The notes beneath the pieces are model-generated. The model saw only the letters and a list, made by a program, of their open reading frames with translations, did not search any database and was not told where the DNA came from. From assembly GCF_001687565.2 (NCBI RefSeq), contig NZ_CP016534.2, positions 996,501 through 1,060,500 on the forward strand: 64,000 nucleotides of DNA, read 5' to 3'. The stretch is from Planococcus antarcticus DSM 14505 (GTDB taxonomy: Bacteria; Bacillota; Bacilli; Bacillales_A; Planococcaceae). The position numbers and the translations under genes are program-made. Shown piece after piece: positions 31,950-40,193 of this stretch (position 1 is the stretch's first letter; every line of letters starts with the position of its first letter).

Positions 31950-32340
31950 ACGAATGATTCCAGGGCTGTTAATGTTCCGCCAATCAGCTGCTAAGAGCTG
32001 GCGCCGAGCGAACTCGGGCCTGCCCCCGAGTGGATTTCTTTCCATGTCACTTACGCTGCTCTCATAACAGTCTCCGCTGGTTTGTTCCGTATCCGGATGA
32101 CTTGTTACTCAAGGTTGCATAGAAGAAAGAGCGGAAGACGGCGAAGGGCAAAGATGTGCTCCTGCATCGCTGCGCTAGCTCGGTCGCAAAGCCATTGCCC
32201 GAACCTCTCTTCGTTCAATGACTTTCCTGCGGAAAAACGGAGTGACGAGAAGACTGAAGCTGAAACCACGGAAAGCGAAGTGACCGGACCGATTGGGGTT
32301 ATACACTGCTATTCATTTTGATTAGACTTTGTCTATGGTC
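31950..32340. other. Gene-free, repeat-rich stretch after the amidase remnant
   Basis: About 390 bases with no supportable gene. It begins where amidase similarity ends. It contains a CTCGGG/CCCGAG hairpin (about 32014-32030) and the 46-base repeat core at 32183-32228 that recurs near mreBH. Composition is richer in G and C than the flanking genes. It may mark a deletion or insertion site that removed the amidase 3' end. Confidence 0.5.
32183..32228 (+). repeat. Intergenic repeat family B, copy 1
   Basis: The core GTCGCAAAGCCATTGCCCGA and the following AACCTCTCTTCGTTCAATGA plus CTTT match the copy at 47689-47733, with a 2-base length difference in the loop. AAAGCCATTG and CAATGACTTT form a hairpin with one mismatch. 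Confidence 0.75.
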
Positions 32341-32366
32341 TGAAGCGAAGCCATCTTTGGCTTCGC
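32341..32366 (+). terminator. Plus-strand intrinsic terminator facing the tetR end
   Basis: GAAGCGAAGCCA pairs with TGGCTTCGCTTT around TCTT, followed by T residues (32361-32366 region). There is no T-run on the minus strand, so it ends plus-strand transcription, perhaps from the amidase remnant. Confidence 0.8.
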
Positions 32367-32370
32367 TTTT

Positions 32371-33231
32371 TTATGCCAACTCGTCTAAATGCTTCCATAC
32401 TTGTTCTATCAATATCGACAGTTCAGATTTGATCTGTTTATCGTTAGCCAATGTAGTGAGGACACTTTCAATCAATGCCTTTCTTGGTGTTTCCATTGCC
32501 AACTCTATTGCTAGAAACTGCACCAACTGCTGTGTATTGGCGTGGTTTTTTGTTTGTTCAGCATATATTTCTAGCATATCGGAAAGCTCTTTAATACTAA
32601 CATGGTCAGCTAAAGTGGCGGTAGGTAATCGAAGCTTGCCGATAAAGCTATCTTTCGCCGCGATTTGAAGAGTAATAGTCGCCTGTAGACGGCGAACGAC
32701 GAAAGAAGAAAGTTTATCTGCCGGCAACTCTTCTTCAGAAACGAGACGCCACAAGTGAATCAGTTGCTGAACATAGCCATGGACAAAAGCCGCATTCTCT
32801 AATGCATACGGAGCGGCTTCTTTGCCAAAGACATCAATGATTCGGGAAGAAATCCATTCCATTTCCAGCGTATATTGTTTAATGGAAAATGATTTTAGTT
32901 CCGGATCCTGCGAATAGAAGATGTTTTCGTAGAGAGAAAACAGATTTTTTTCAAGATTCAGCTTGATGCGAATATTTAGTTGTTCTGCCAGAACCTCTGG
33001 ATCGTTGGTCAGCATTCCGAGAGCTGCAGCCAATCGTTGTTGCCGAATTTCGCTTCCAATTTCTTCCGTAATTGCCATGAGGCATTCTGCTTTAGAGCTG
33101 AAATATTTATAGAAAGTTCCTTTGGACACGCCAGCTTCATCCAGGATGTCTTGAATAGAAGAAGGGTTATAGCCTTTATTGATGAAGAGATTGTAGGCCG
33201 CGCTTAAGATTTGTTGTTTTTTAGGATTCAT
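32371..33231 (-). CDS. TetR/AcrR family transcriptional regulator
   Basis: A 286-residue regulator. The N-terminal helix-turn-helix is clear: KKQQILSAAYNLFINKGYNP and SIQDILDEAGVSKGTFYKYF (about residues 3-45). The C-terminal half is a long ligand-binding domain with no recognised ligand. ATG 33231 follows AAGGTGAGG on the minus strand; an upstream GTG at 33240 lies within that site. It is divergent from a DHA2-type efflux gene, with matching operators in front of both genes, so it most likely represses that gene and itself. Confidence 0.88.
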   Translation of the reverse strand: MNPKKQQILSAAYNLFINKGYNPSSIQDILDEAGVSKGTFYKYFSSKAECLMAITEEIGSEIRQQRLAAALGMLTNDPEVLAEQLNIRIKLNLEKNLFSLYENIFYSQDPELKSFSIKQYTLEMEWISSRIIDVFGKEAAPYALENAAFVHGYVQQLIHLWRLVSEEELPADKLSSFVVRRLQATITLQIAAKDSFIGKLRLPTATLADHVSIKELSDMLEIYAEQTKNHANTQQLVQFLAIELAMETPRKALIESVLTTLANDKQIKSELSILIEQVWKHLDELA

Positions 33232-33242
33232 ATACCTCACCT

Positions 33243-33259
33243 TTATACCGTTAGTCTAT
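33243..33259. promoter_or_regulatory. TetR operator candidate near the tetR start
   Basis: TTATAC-N5-GTCTAT, a degraded form of the operator at 33328-33344 with the same 17-base layout. It lies 12 bases upstream of the tetR start codon, where binding would block its own transcription or elongation. Confidence 0.5.
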
Positions 33260-33327
33260 CTTTATAGTATAGAAAAAACGCTTTTAAATCAATATTTTAA
33301 GTTATTTATCAAAAAAACTTGAAAAAA

Positions 33328-33344
33328 TTATACAACCGGTATAA
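33328..33344. promoter_or_regulatory. TetR operator candidate in the efflux gene promoter
   Basis: TTATAC-N5-GTATAA is a perfect 6-bp inverted repeat. It lies between a TTGAAA (33319-33324) and overlaps a TATAAA (33340-33345), the likely promoter elements of the MFS gene, although the 15-base spacer is short. Confidence 0.6.
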
Positions 33345-33396
33345 AGTGATCAAATGAAGAAATAGAAAAGCGTGCTATATATGGAGGAAACTAAAT

Positions 33397-34865
33397 ATGA
33401 CAGAACAGAAAAAAACACCTTATGGCATTATTGCCATTCTTTTTACCGGCGCATTCGTAGCAATCTTTAATCAAACACTTTTAAATATCGCATTGCCTGA
33501 AATAATGCTGGACTTGAATATTGACGCTTCTACGGCTCAATGGCTCGTAACGGGTTATATGCTAGTCAACGGGATTTTGATTCCGGCCAGTGCATTTTTC
33601 ATTCAGCAGTATTCAAACCGTTCGATTTTTATTATTGCAATGTCGCTGTTTGCACTTGGAACGCTATTAGCTGCAGTAGCCCGGCGTTCAGCATCTTATT
33701 AGTGGGAAGAATGATTCAAGCTGCTGGTGCAGCATTGATGATGCCATTATTGATGAATGTGATGCTGTCTGCTTTTCCGGTTGAAAAACGAGGATCTGCG
33801 ATGGGCGTGTTCGGGCTGGTCATGGTCGTTGCACCTGCAACCGGGCCGACTCTTTCCGGTTTTATCGTTGAGCATTACTCATGGCGTGTACTTTTCTGGA
33901 TCGTCTTGCCAGTAGCCTTGATTCCACTTTTACTAGGGATCTTCAAATTAAAAAACCTGACATTCCAGAACAGGGACATATCGCTTGATAAAGCTTCGCT
34001 AGCTCTTTCAAGTCTAGGGTTCGGCGGTGTGTTATATGGATTCAGTTCAGCCGGGACGCTGGGCTGGACCGATCCGGTTGTTGTGGTTACCATTGCTATC
34101 GGTGTCATTTCACTAATTGTTTTCGGTTTCCGTCAGTTGAAACTGGATGAACCGCTGCTGGAAATTCGGATTTACAAATATCCGATGTTCGCCTTATCAT
34201 CCGCTATTTCAATCGCTCTTTCCATGTCGATGTTCTCGGCGATGATCCTGATGCCTATCTATATTCAAATTATAAAAGGAATTTCGCCGATCGACTCAGG
34301 TTTGCTGATGCTTCCTGGCGCGTTGGTCATGGGCTTTATGTCTCCGATTACCGGTCGACTTTTCGACCGGTTCGGGGCAAAAGTGCTGGCCATTCCTGGT
34401 TTGGCCATTGTCGTTGTGACAACCTATATGTTCAGCCAATTAAGCATTGATTCCAGCTATGTCAGCATCATGTTGATTTATACACTTCGAATGTTCGGCA
34501 TCTCGATGGTGATGATGCCGGTCATGACGAATGGCTTGAATACCTTGCCGATAAAAGCTTACCCGCACGGCACTGCAATCAACAACACCTTGCAGCAAGT
34601 GGCAGGGGCCGTGGGTTCTGCCTTTTTAATCACCATCATGAACACGCGCACTGAGTCTAGAGCTGTAGAGTTGGCAGCGGAGGGGATTGCTCCCGATAGA
34701 ATCATGAATCTGGCAATGCTCGACGGCATTAACTTCTCATTTTTCGTCTCGACTTTTATAGCCTTAGTGGCGCTGATTCTGGCATTCTTCATTAAGAAGC
34801 CAGTTCGTCCGGTAACTGAAGTGGAAAAAGAAATCGTTTATAGACGACAAGAAGTAACTGAATAA
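33397..34865 (+). pseudogene. DHA2-type (LmrB/EmrB-like) MFS efflux transporter, frameshifted
   Basis: Two overlapping frames together encode one 14-span drug:H+ antiporter of about 489 residues. Frame 1 (33397-33702) carries TM1-3: FNQTLLNIALPEIMLDLNI, QWLVTGYMLVNGILIPASAF. The second frame continues from about 33684 with ILLVGRMIQAAGAALMMPLL, GPTLSGFIVEHYSWR and the rest. Adding one C in GCAGTAGCCCGG (33673-33684) restores VAPAFSILLVGR. So a single base is missing in a short C run. Either the gene is freshly inactivated or the read has an error. ATG 33397 follows GGAGG. Confidence 0.85.
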
Positions 34866-34871
34866 TCCATG

Positions 34872-34902
34872 AGGCTAGCCCGTATGTGGGTTGGCCTTTT
34901 AC
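34872..34902 (+). terminator. Weak intrinsic terminator after the MFS gene
   Basis: AGGCTAGCCC pairs imperfectly with GGGTTGGCCT around GTATGT, followed by TTTT. Confidence 0.55.
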
Positions 34903-34932
34903 ATGTCAAAAAAGGCGGCGGTACGGCAAATA

Positions 34933-34941
34933 TGGTACACT
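34933..34941 (+). promoter_or_regulatory. Extended -10 promoter for the DEAD-box gene
   Basis: TGGTACACT fits TG-N-TACACT, 31 bases before the ATG. No -35 match is visible. Confidence 0.5.
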
Positions 34942-34971
34942 AAAAGCATTGAAAAGAAGGTGGAATCGCAA

Positions 34972-36132
34972 ATGACTTTTATAAATGAATTAAGCCCAAT
35001 ATGGCAAGAAAAATGGGAGAAAGCTGGATTCGAAACAGCTATGCCGATTCAAGAACAAATGATTCCGGAAATGTTGGCTGGCAATGATATTGTTGCAGAA
35101 TCTCCGACAGGTTCAGGTAAGACTTTGGCATACGTCTTGCCAATATTAGAGCGAGTTAATCCAGAAAAACCGGCAATCCAAGCAATGATCGTTGCTCCGT
35201 CACAGGAATTGTCGATGCAGATTGTTAATGTATTACGTGAATGGACAGAAGATACTGACGTGACAGTTACTCAGTTGATCGGCGGTGCAAATATGCAGCG
35301 TCAATTGGAGAAACTCAAGAAAAAGCCGACGATTGTAGTGGGGACGCCAGGACGCCTAAATGAATTGGTGAAAACCAAAAAGCTAAAAATGCATGAAATC
35401 CGAATTTTGGTATTGGATGAAGGCGATCAGCTAATGGCACGGGAACATCGGGGCATCATGAAGGACTTGATTGAAAAAACTCAACATGAACGCCAATTGG
35501 TGCTGGTATCAGCTACTATTACTGAAGAAATAGAATTGGTGGCGGAACGTTTGATGCAGCATCCGACACGTCTCCAAGTGACAGCGGAAGATCTGCCGAT
35601 GTTTGGAAAAGTAACACATTCCTTCGTCAAAGTGGATGAGCGCGACAAAACCGAAATGCTGCGTAGTATTTCGCATATCCCAGACATGAAAGGTTTGGCA
35701 TTTGTTAATAATCTGGATCAATTGCTAATGAAGGAAAATAAATTGAAATTCCGTGATGCGAAAATCGTAACCTTGCATTCGGAGATGAAAAAAGATGAAC
35801 GTAAAAAAGCATTGGATGCTTTCCGAAAAGGAGAAGTGGCTGTGTTGATCGCTACAGAAGTAGCGGCTCGTGGATTGGATATTGACTTAGTGACGCATGT
35901 CATCCACGTCGACGTTCCTCAAACGGTCGAGCAGTATTTGCATCGCTCAGGAAGAACCGGAAGAGCAGGAGCAGATGGAGAAGTACTGACTTTATTGGCG
36001 TATTCCGATGAGCGTCATTATAAGAAGTTCACTAAGGAACTGCCTTCTAAACCTGTTCAAAAAGTGATCCATGGTGGAAAACTGATCGAAGGTTCTAGCA
36101 AAACCATTGCGACAAAGGGGAATAAACGATGA
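34972..36132 (+). CDS. DEAD-box RNA helicase (YfmL/CshC-like)
   Basis: A 386-residue minimal DEAD-box helicase without a C-terminal extension, resembling B. subtilis YfmL, which is linked to 50S ribosome assembly. Motif Q TAMPIQEQMIP, motif I ESPTGSGKT (about residues 43-51), Ia APSQELS, GG, TPGR, motif II as DEGD rather than DEAD, motif III SAT, and HRSGRTGRAG are present in order. ATG 34972 follows AAGGTGG at 34957-34963; an in-frame TTG at 34891 lies in the preceding terminator. Its stop overlaps ampS. Confidence 0.93.
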   Translation: MTFINELSPIWQEKWEKAGFETAMPIQEQMIPEMLAGNDIVAESPTGSGKTLAYVLPILERVNPEKPAIQAMIVAPSQELSMQIVNVLREWTEDTDVTVTQLIGGANMQRQLEKLKKKPTIVVGTPGRLNELVKTKKLKMHEIRILVLDEGDQLMAREHRGIMKDLIEKTQHERQLVLVSATITEEIELVAERLMQHPTRLQVTAEDLPMFGKVTHSFVKVDERDKTEMLRSISHIPDMKGLAFVNNLDQLLMKENKLKFRDAKIVTLHSEMKKDERKKALDAFRKGEVAVLIATEVAARGLDIDLVTHVIHVDVPQTVEQYLHRSGRTGRAGADGEVLTLLAYSDERHYKKFTKELPSKPVQKVIHGGKLIEGSSKTIATKGNKR

Positions 36133-37358
36133 ATTTTCAAGAAAAGCTTGAACAATATGCGGATTTAACAGTCTATGTAGGGTTAAATGTTCAAAAAGGG
36201 CAATTTGTCGTGATCAATACGACGACCGATACGCTTGAATTTACACGAATCGTTGTTAGAAAAGCTTATGAAGCAGGCGCGAAACGGGTACAGGTTAACT
36301 ACGAAGATCCAGTGCTAACACGGACGCATTTTGAACTCGCGCCCGAGGATGCCTTTAAAGAATTTCCGAAATGGTCTGTCGTCCAGCGTGATGAAGTAAT
36401 CAATACGGGTGGTTCTTTCCTATGGATTGATGCGGAAGATCCGGATCTATTGACTGGAATTCCAGCAAAACGGTTGGCTGATTCGCAAAAATCGGCCGGT
36501 AAAGCATTAGAACGTTATCGCCAGGCGGTTGGAACAGACAAAGTCGCCTGGTCGATTGTAGCGATTCCATCTCTGAAATGGGCACAAAAAGTATTTCCAG
36601 AATTGTCGGCTGAAAAACAGATGGATGCCTTATGGCAAGCTATTTTCAAAACGGTGCGAATTGGTGAAGGGGATGCAGTGGAAGCTTGGAAAAACCACAT
36701 CGCTTTATTAGAGCAGCGCGCTACTCAATTAAATGATAAACGCTATGTGAAATTGCAATATACCTCACCTGGGACAGACTTGACGATTGAACTTCCAGAC
36801 AAGCATATTTGGATGTCTGGTGCGTCAAAAACGCCTCAAGGCAACCCGTTTATCGCTAATATGCCAACAGAGGAAGTTTACACTGTGCCTTTAAAGCACG
36901 GAGTAGATGGCACGGTTCGCAACACAAAGCCATTGGTTTATCAAGGCAATGTTATTGATGGCTTTACGCTGACTTTTGAAAAAGGAAAAATTGTTGATGC
37001 AAAAGCGAAAACAGGGCAAGAACTTCTTGACGAAATGATCAGCGCAGATGAAGGGGCGGCTTACTTGGGGGAAGTGGCATTGGTGCCATATTATTCTCCA
37101 ATTTCCGATTCGAATATTCTGTTCTACAATACATTGTTTGATGAAAATGCCTCAAATCATTTGGCAATCGGTGATTCTTATCCGACCTGCTACGAAGGGG
37201 CACGTGATTTGGAACGTAATCAATTAGCAGCGATTGGCCTTAATACCTCAATTGTCCACGAAGATTTTATGATCGGCAGTGGCAGCATGGATATTGATGG
37301 TATCACAGCCAATGGTTCAAAAGAGCCCATCTTCCGAAATGGAAACTGGGCATTCTAA
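36129..37358 (+). CDS. ampS: M29 family aminopeptidase AmpS, copy 1
   Basis: A 409-residue leucyl-type aminopeptidase of family M29 that uses two metal ions (Co or Zn). The conserved core is intact: DLTIELPDKHIWMSGA, NMPTEEVYTVP (metal ligands), LGEVALVPYYSPIS, ILFYNTLFDENASNHLAIG and the closing HEDFMIGSGSMDIDGI, with Glu, His and Asp ligands. It overlaps the helicase gene by 4 bases (ATGA), so the two are coupled. A diverged second copy lies at 48213-49445. Confidence 0.93.
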   Translation: MNFQEKLEQYADLTVYVGLNVQKGQFVVINTTTDTLEFTRIVVRKAYEAGAKRVQVNYEDPVLTRTHFELAPEDAFKEFPKWSVVQRDEVINTGGSFLWIDAEDPDLLTGIPAKRLADSQKSAGKALERYRQAVGTDKVAWSIVAIPSLKWAQKVFPELSAEKQMDALWQAIFKTVRIGEGDAVEAWKNHIALLEQRATQLNDKRYVKLQYTSPGTDLTIELPDKHIWMSGASKTPQGNPFIANMPTEEVYTVPLKHGVDGTVRNTKPLVYQGNVIDGFTLTFEKGKIVDAKAKTGQELLDEMISADEGAAYLGEVALVPYYSPISDSNILFYNTLFDENASNHLAIGDSYPTCYEGARDLERNQLAAIGLNTSIVHEDFMIGSGSMDIDGITANGSKEPIFRNGNWAF

Positions 37359-37370
37359 GAGGTGATTGGG

Positions 37371-38282
37371 ATGAAGAAGTATTGGATTGCGACAATGGCG
37401 GGATTTATGCTGTTCAGCGGAACGGCTGCTGCTGCGGCTGAGCTTCAAATTCCAGCAGCGTACGTTGCAATTGGGGACTCGCTGGCGGCTGGACAAACAC
37501 CTGAACGCCAAATAGATGCTGGTTATGCGAATTTGATTGCTCAGGAACTGTCGCGCAATCAACCTGTGGCATCTTTTTCGAAAAGCTTGGCATTTCCGGG
37601 GTTTACCACTAATGATGTATTAGAGAGTATTCAGACGGACGAGGCGGGGGAAGTGCTTTCCTCGGCAAATCTTATTACCGTATCGGCAGGAGCGAATGAT
37701 TTGCTGCGTCTGGTGCAGAATGATCCAAAACAGGGATCTTTAACTTTTCAGCAGGTCCAGGTTGATTTTGCACTTAACAAAGCAAGGAAAAACATGGACT
37801 TGATCTTGGCTGAGCTTACTGAACAGTCTCCTGGTGCAGCTGTCTACGTGATGGGCTATTATTTTGCTTATCCACATGTTCGTGACAACCAGAAGAATGG
37901 AACGGCCAAGCAGCTTGATCGGCTCAATGAAATTCTTCAGCGCTCGGCTGAAAAGGCGGGTGCCATTTTTGTATCGGTTGACCAGTCTTTTGGCGCGAAT
38001 GCCGTGGATAAGGTTCCGAATGCAGCAGATGTTCACCCAAACGTAGCTGGTTACCAGGCAATGGCAAATGCATTTTTCCGTGAATATCAAGAAGCATGGA
38101 CTGTGGAGGATCTCGAATTGCCGCCGCCAAATCCATTTTCTTTCGAACAAATAATGGAAGCACAGGAACAAGAAGACCAGGAGAATCCGGAGGACAGCGA
38201 AGTTGAAGAAACAGCACAGCGGCCTTCTGATCACAGCCCGACCGGCTACCTGGCTTTGCAGGAATCAATCCCTCATATCTAG
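37371..38282 (+). CDS. Secreted GDSL/SGNH family esterase-lipase
   Basis: A 303-residue exported hydrolase. A signal peptide (MKKYWIATMAGFMLFSGTAA, cleavage after AAA) leads to the SGNH blocks: AIGDSLAAG (nucleophile Ser), SAGANDLL (Asn of block III) and DVHPNVAGY (catalytic Asp-x-x-His). The C-terminal 55 residues are acidic, rich in E, Q and P and probably disordered. ATG 37371 is 6 bases after GAGGTG; a GTG at 37362 overlaps that site. The TAG stop touches the first base of a repeat-A element. Confidence 0.9.
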   Translation: MKKYWIATMAGFMLFSGTAAAAAELQIPAAYVAIGDSLAAGQTPERQIDAGYANLIAQELSRNQPVASFSKSLAFPGFTTNDVLESIQTDEAGEVLSSANLITVSAGANDLLRLVQNDPKQGSLTFQQVQVDFALNKARKNMDLILAELTEQSPGAAVYVMGYYFAYPHVRDNQKNGTAKQLDRLNEILQRSAEKAGAIFVSVDQSFGANAVDKVPNAADVHPNVAGYQAMANAFFREYQEAWTVEDLELPPPNPFSFEQIMEAQEQEDQENPEDSEVEETAQRPSDHSPTGYLALQESIPHI

Positions 38283-38467
38283 AAAAGCGAAAGCGTCCGT
38301 TTAGATTCGACGGGCATAAGACGCTCCGGCGAAGCGGCATGTTTTCAGCCGCACAGCACGAAAAGTGAAGATGCCTGTTCAGCTCTTACATCCCGAGGAG
38401 CTAGGCACTGCAACCGGACACCAGGTGGCTTATGACCCTAGAATCTGGGTGCCGGAGTCTGGACGAT
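38282..38467 (+). repeat. Repeat family A, copy with a nested smaller element
   Basis: The copy begins at the esterase stop codon (TAGAAAAGCGAAAGCG). It shows GGGCATAAGACGCT, GAAGCGGCATGTTTTCAGCC with GCACAGC, then TGGCTTATGACCCTAGAA and GGAGTCTGGAC. Between GCACAGC (about 38351-38357) and GGTGGCTTATG lies about 65 extra bases (38358-38424) with their own 5' AAAAGTGAAGATGCC and 3' GGCACTGCAACCGGACA ends, which pair with each other. A 5' fragment of another copy follows at 38470-38487. Confidence 0.8.
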
Positions 38468-38522
38468 AAGAAAAGCGAAAGCGCCCGAAGAGTCGATATT
38501 GCTTTCTTGATCTAAAAAAACA

Positions 38523-38566
38523 TAAAAAAACGTTCCGGCATATTTTATGCCGGAACGTTTTTTTAC
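38523..38566. terminator. Bidirectional terminator after the esterase
   Basis: AAAAACGTTCCGGCATA pairs perfectly with TATGCCGGAACGTTTTT; A and T runs lie on the two sides. It serves the esterase and the small minus-strand gene. Confidence 0.95.
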
Positions 38567-38713
38567 TTAGCGTTTTTTCCCACGAGTAGTAGGTTGTTTA
38601 TCAACTGATTGTCCAGTCTTGCCTTGTTTTCTTTTATTTAACACTTTGCGGATAATCGGGTATGCGATAGGACCATATTTTATCGCGGATTTCAATAATC
38701 TTCCAATTGCCAT
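38567..38713 (-). CDS. Small basic protein, 48 residues, hypothetical
   Basis: From ATG 38713, 7 bases after GGAGAG on the minus strand, the frame encodes 48 residues: MAIGRLLKSAIKYGPIAYPI followed by IRKVLNKRKQGKTGQ and a TRGKKR tail. It is strongly basic, with a short amphipathic or hydrophobic middle. A longer in-frame start at 38782 has no better ribosome site. Similar short basic proteins are common in Bacillales but I know no function. It is followed by a terminator and lies downstream of the M20 peptidase gene. Confidence 0.6.
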   Translation of the reverse strand: MAIGRLLKSAIKYGPIAYPIIRKVLNKRKQGKTGQSVDKQPTTRGKKR

Positions 38714-38778
38714 TTGAATCTCTCCATTCATAGGGGTGATAAGTATCATTTTCCCGAATTCTTCATAATGCAAACCTT

Positions 38779-39852
38779 TCACTCAGATTGCGCATGGGCC
38801 AGCAGGATCTCTTTGTACGAATGGACACTTGAAATTAACACATATTCAGCGTTGCCATGCCAATCATCGCCGCTTGGACCGAATTCGATAGCACCTTCGC
38901 CTCCAGTGACAGCTGCATAATATCGGGTATCTGCGGCACCGTGTTGACCGAATAAAATAGGTTCCTGCTCGGTCGTTTCCAGAATTGCTTTCTGTAGGCT
39001 TTGGATAAATGGATTTTCTTTAGTTGTTGTCAGAGCAGGCGTAGAACCCGAAGCCTTGTAATCCATATCGAGATGTAAGGTGTCAGCCAAGTCTACTAGC
39101 TGGCGGACGATTTCATCTTTGTCCTGTCCCGGCATAAAGCGGATATCATAGGACATTTCGCAAATTTCAGGAACCACATTGTAGCGTTCTCCCGCTTTGA
39201 TGATGGGCAGGTTGACGGAAGGTTGCTCGTAATATTCCGTTGATTCTTTTCGGAACGGCAGATCAGCGATAGCCATATGGAATTTCATCGCAGACTCAAT
39301 AGCATTGATACCTTCCCACGGCCGGCTGCCATGGGCGGGTTTGCCTTTGAACGTCATATCCATTCGCAGGATGCCTTTGGATTGCAGTCCTACTTTCAAT
39401 CCGGTAGGCTCGCCGCAAATGACGAAGTCTCCATGGAAGCCTTGTTCGACAAGCCATTTGGACGTGTTGCGACCGCCAATTTCTTCATCGGTAACGATAT
39501 GAAGCTGTACGATGCGGTTGGAGCTTGAACTGTCGAGTTCGACAAAGGCCTGCATCATCGCGGCAACACCTGCTTTCATATCTGCGGAGCCGCGGCCATA
39601 GAGGCGGTCCTGTTCCTCCATTGGCACAAACTGTTCTTCGTGGCCCGGAACCACATCGACATGACCATTCCAGACAATGGTCTCAGTGCCTTGTCCTTTG
39701 GCTGCTGTCAGCATCATATAGCCTTTATTGTCGTGAACAGTGACGGTCTCGCCTTTAGCCTTTAGCCAATCTGCACAAAAAAGAAGAGCTTCATTGGCTC
39801 CTTCCTTTGTATCGCTTTGAATTTTAATCAGTTCTTTTAACAGTTTAATCAT
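38779..39852 (-). CDS. M20 family metallopeptidase (ArgE/DapE/ACY1 type)
   Basis: A 357-residue deacylase or peptidase of the M20 family with two zinc ions. Visible are WNGHVDVVPG (His ligand and Asp), YGRGSADMKAGVAAMM (bridging Asp), VTDEEIGG (catalytic Glu-Glu), VICGEPT, the dimerisation domain with GKPAHGSRP, and FGPSGDDWHGNAEYV (last His). I took ATG 39852, which begins right at the first helix as in relatives. An in-frame TTG at 39897 is possible; neither has a good ribosome site. The substrate (N-acyl amino acid or similar) is unknown. Confidence 0.85.
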   Translation of the reverse strand: MIKLLKELIKIQSDTKEGANEALLFCADWLKAKGETVTVHDNKGYMMLTAAKGQGTETIVWNGHVDVVPGHEEQFVPMEEQDRLYGRGSADMKAGVAAMMQAFVELDSSSSNRIVQLHIVTDEEIGGRNTSKWLVEQGFHGDFVICGEPTGLKVGLQSKGILRMDMTFKGKPAHGSRPWEGINAIESAMKFHMAIADLPFRKESTEYYEQPSVNLPIIKAGERYNVVPEICEMSYDIRFMPGQDKDEIVRQLVDLADTLHLDMDYKASGSTPALTTTKENPFIQSLQKAILETTEQEPILFGQHGAADTRYYAAVTGGEGAIEFGPSGDDWHGNAEYVLISSVHSYKEILLAHAQSE

Positions 39853-39947
39853 TTTTTTGGCAAGCCCAAAATCACGGCTGCCTTCACCACCTTTCAAATA
39901 TCTTCGTTATTCAAGTCTTTACCCTATGAATCTATCTTAAAACAGCC

Positions 39948-39976
39948 TTGCATTAAAAGGGAGGTTTGTGTACAAT
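39948..39976 (+). promoter_or_regulatory. SigA-type promoter of the thiT leader
   Basis: TTGCAT (39948-39953), 17-base spacer, TACAAT (39971-39976). Transcription would begin near 39983, just ahead of the TPP riboswitch. Confidence 0.75.
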
Positions 39977-40002
39977 ACAGGGGAAAGTCAAATATCTGTA
40001 TA

Positions 40003-40087
40003 CACCACAAGGGGAGCTTTTGCTGAGAGTGAACATTCGTTCTTACCCTTTGAACCTGTAAGTTAACACTTGCGCAGGGATGTGGAT
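40003..40087 (+). promoter_or_regulatory. TPP riboswitch (THI element)
   Basis: The aptamer is clear: CCACA (40005-40009) pairs with TGTGG (40081-40085) as P1, with GGGGAGC, GCTGAGAGTGAAC, the ACCCTTTGAACCTG box and AGTTAACACTTGCGCAGGGA in order. It binds thiamine pyrophosphate. A terminator hairpin follows 17 bases on, so high TPP should stop transcription before thiT. Confidence 0.97.
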
Positions 40088-40103
40088 GGAAACCGGCCCT
40101 TAC

Positions 40104-40138
40104 AACGGCGCCAGGCTCTGTCCTGGCGTCGTTTTTAA
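40104..40138 (+). terminator. Riboswitch-controlled terminator
   Basis: ACGGCGCCAGG (40105-40115) pairs with CCTGGCGTCGT (40122-40132), one G-U pair, followed by TTTTT. It is the expression platform of the TPP riboswitch. Confidence 0.9.
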
Positions 40139-40193
40139 TATGGTTTTATTCACGGCCCTTCTGGTGATGTGCACAACACATAAGGAGGAAGTC

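Noticed and set aside
40080..40193. Longer 5' start for thiT
   Set aside because: It would translate the TPP riboswitch and its terminator; AAGGAGGAA before ATG 40194 is the real site.
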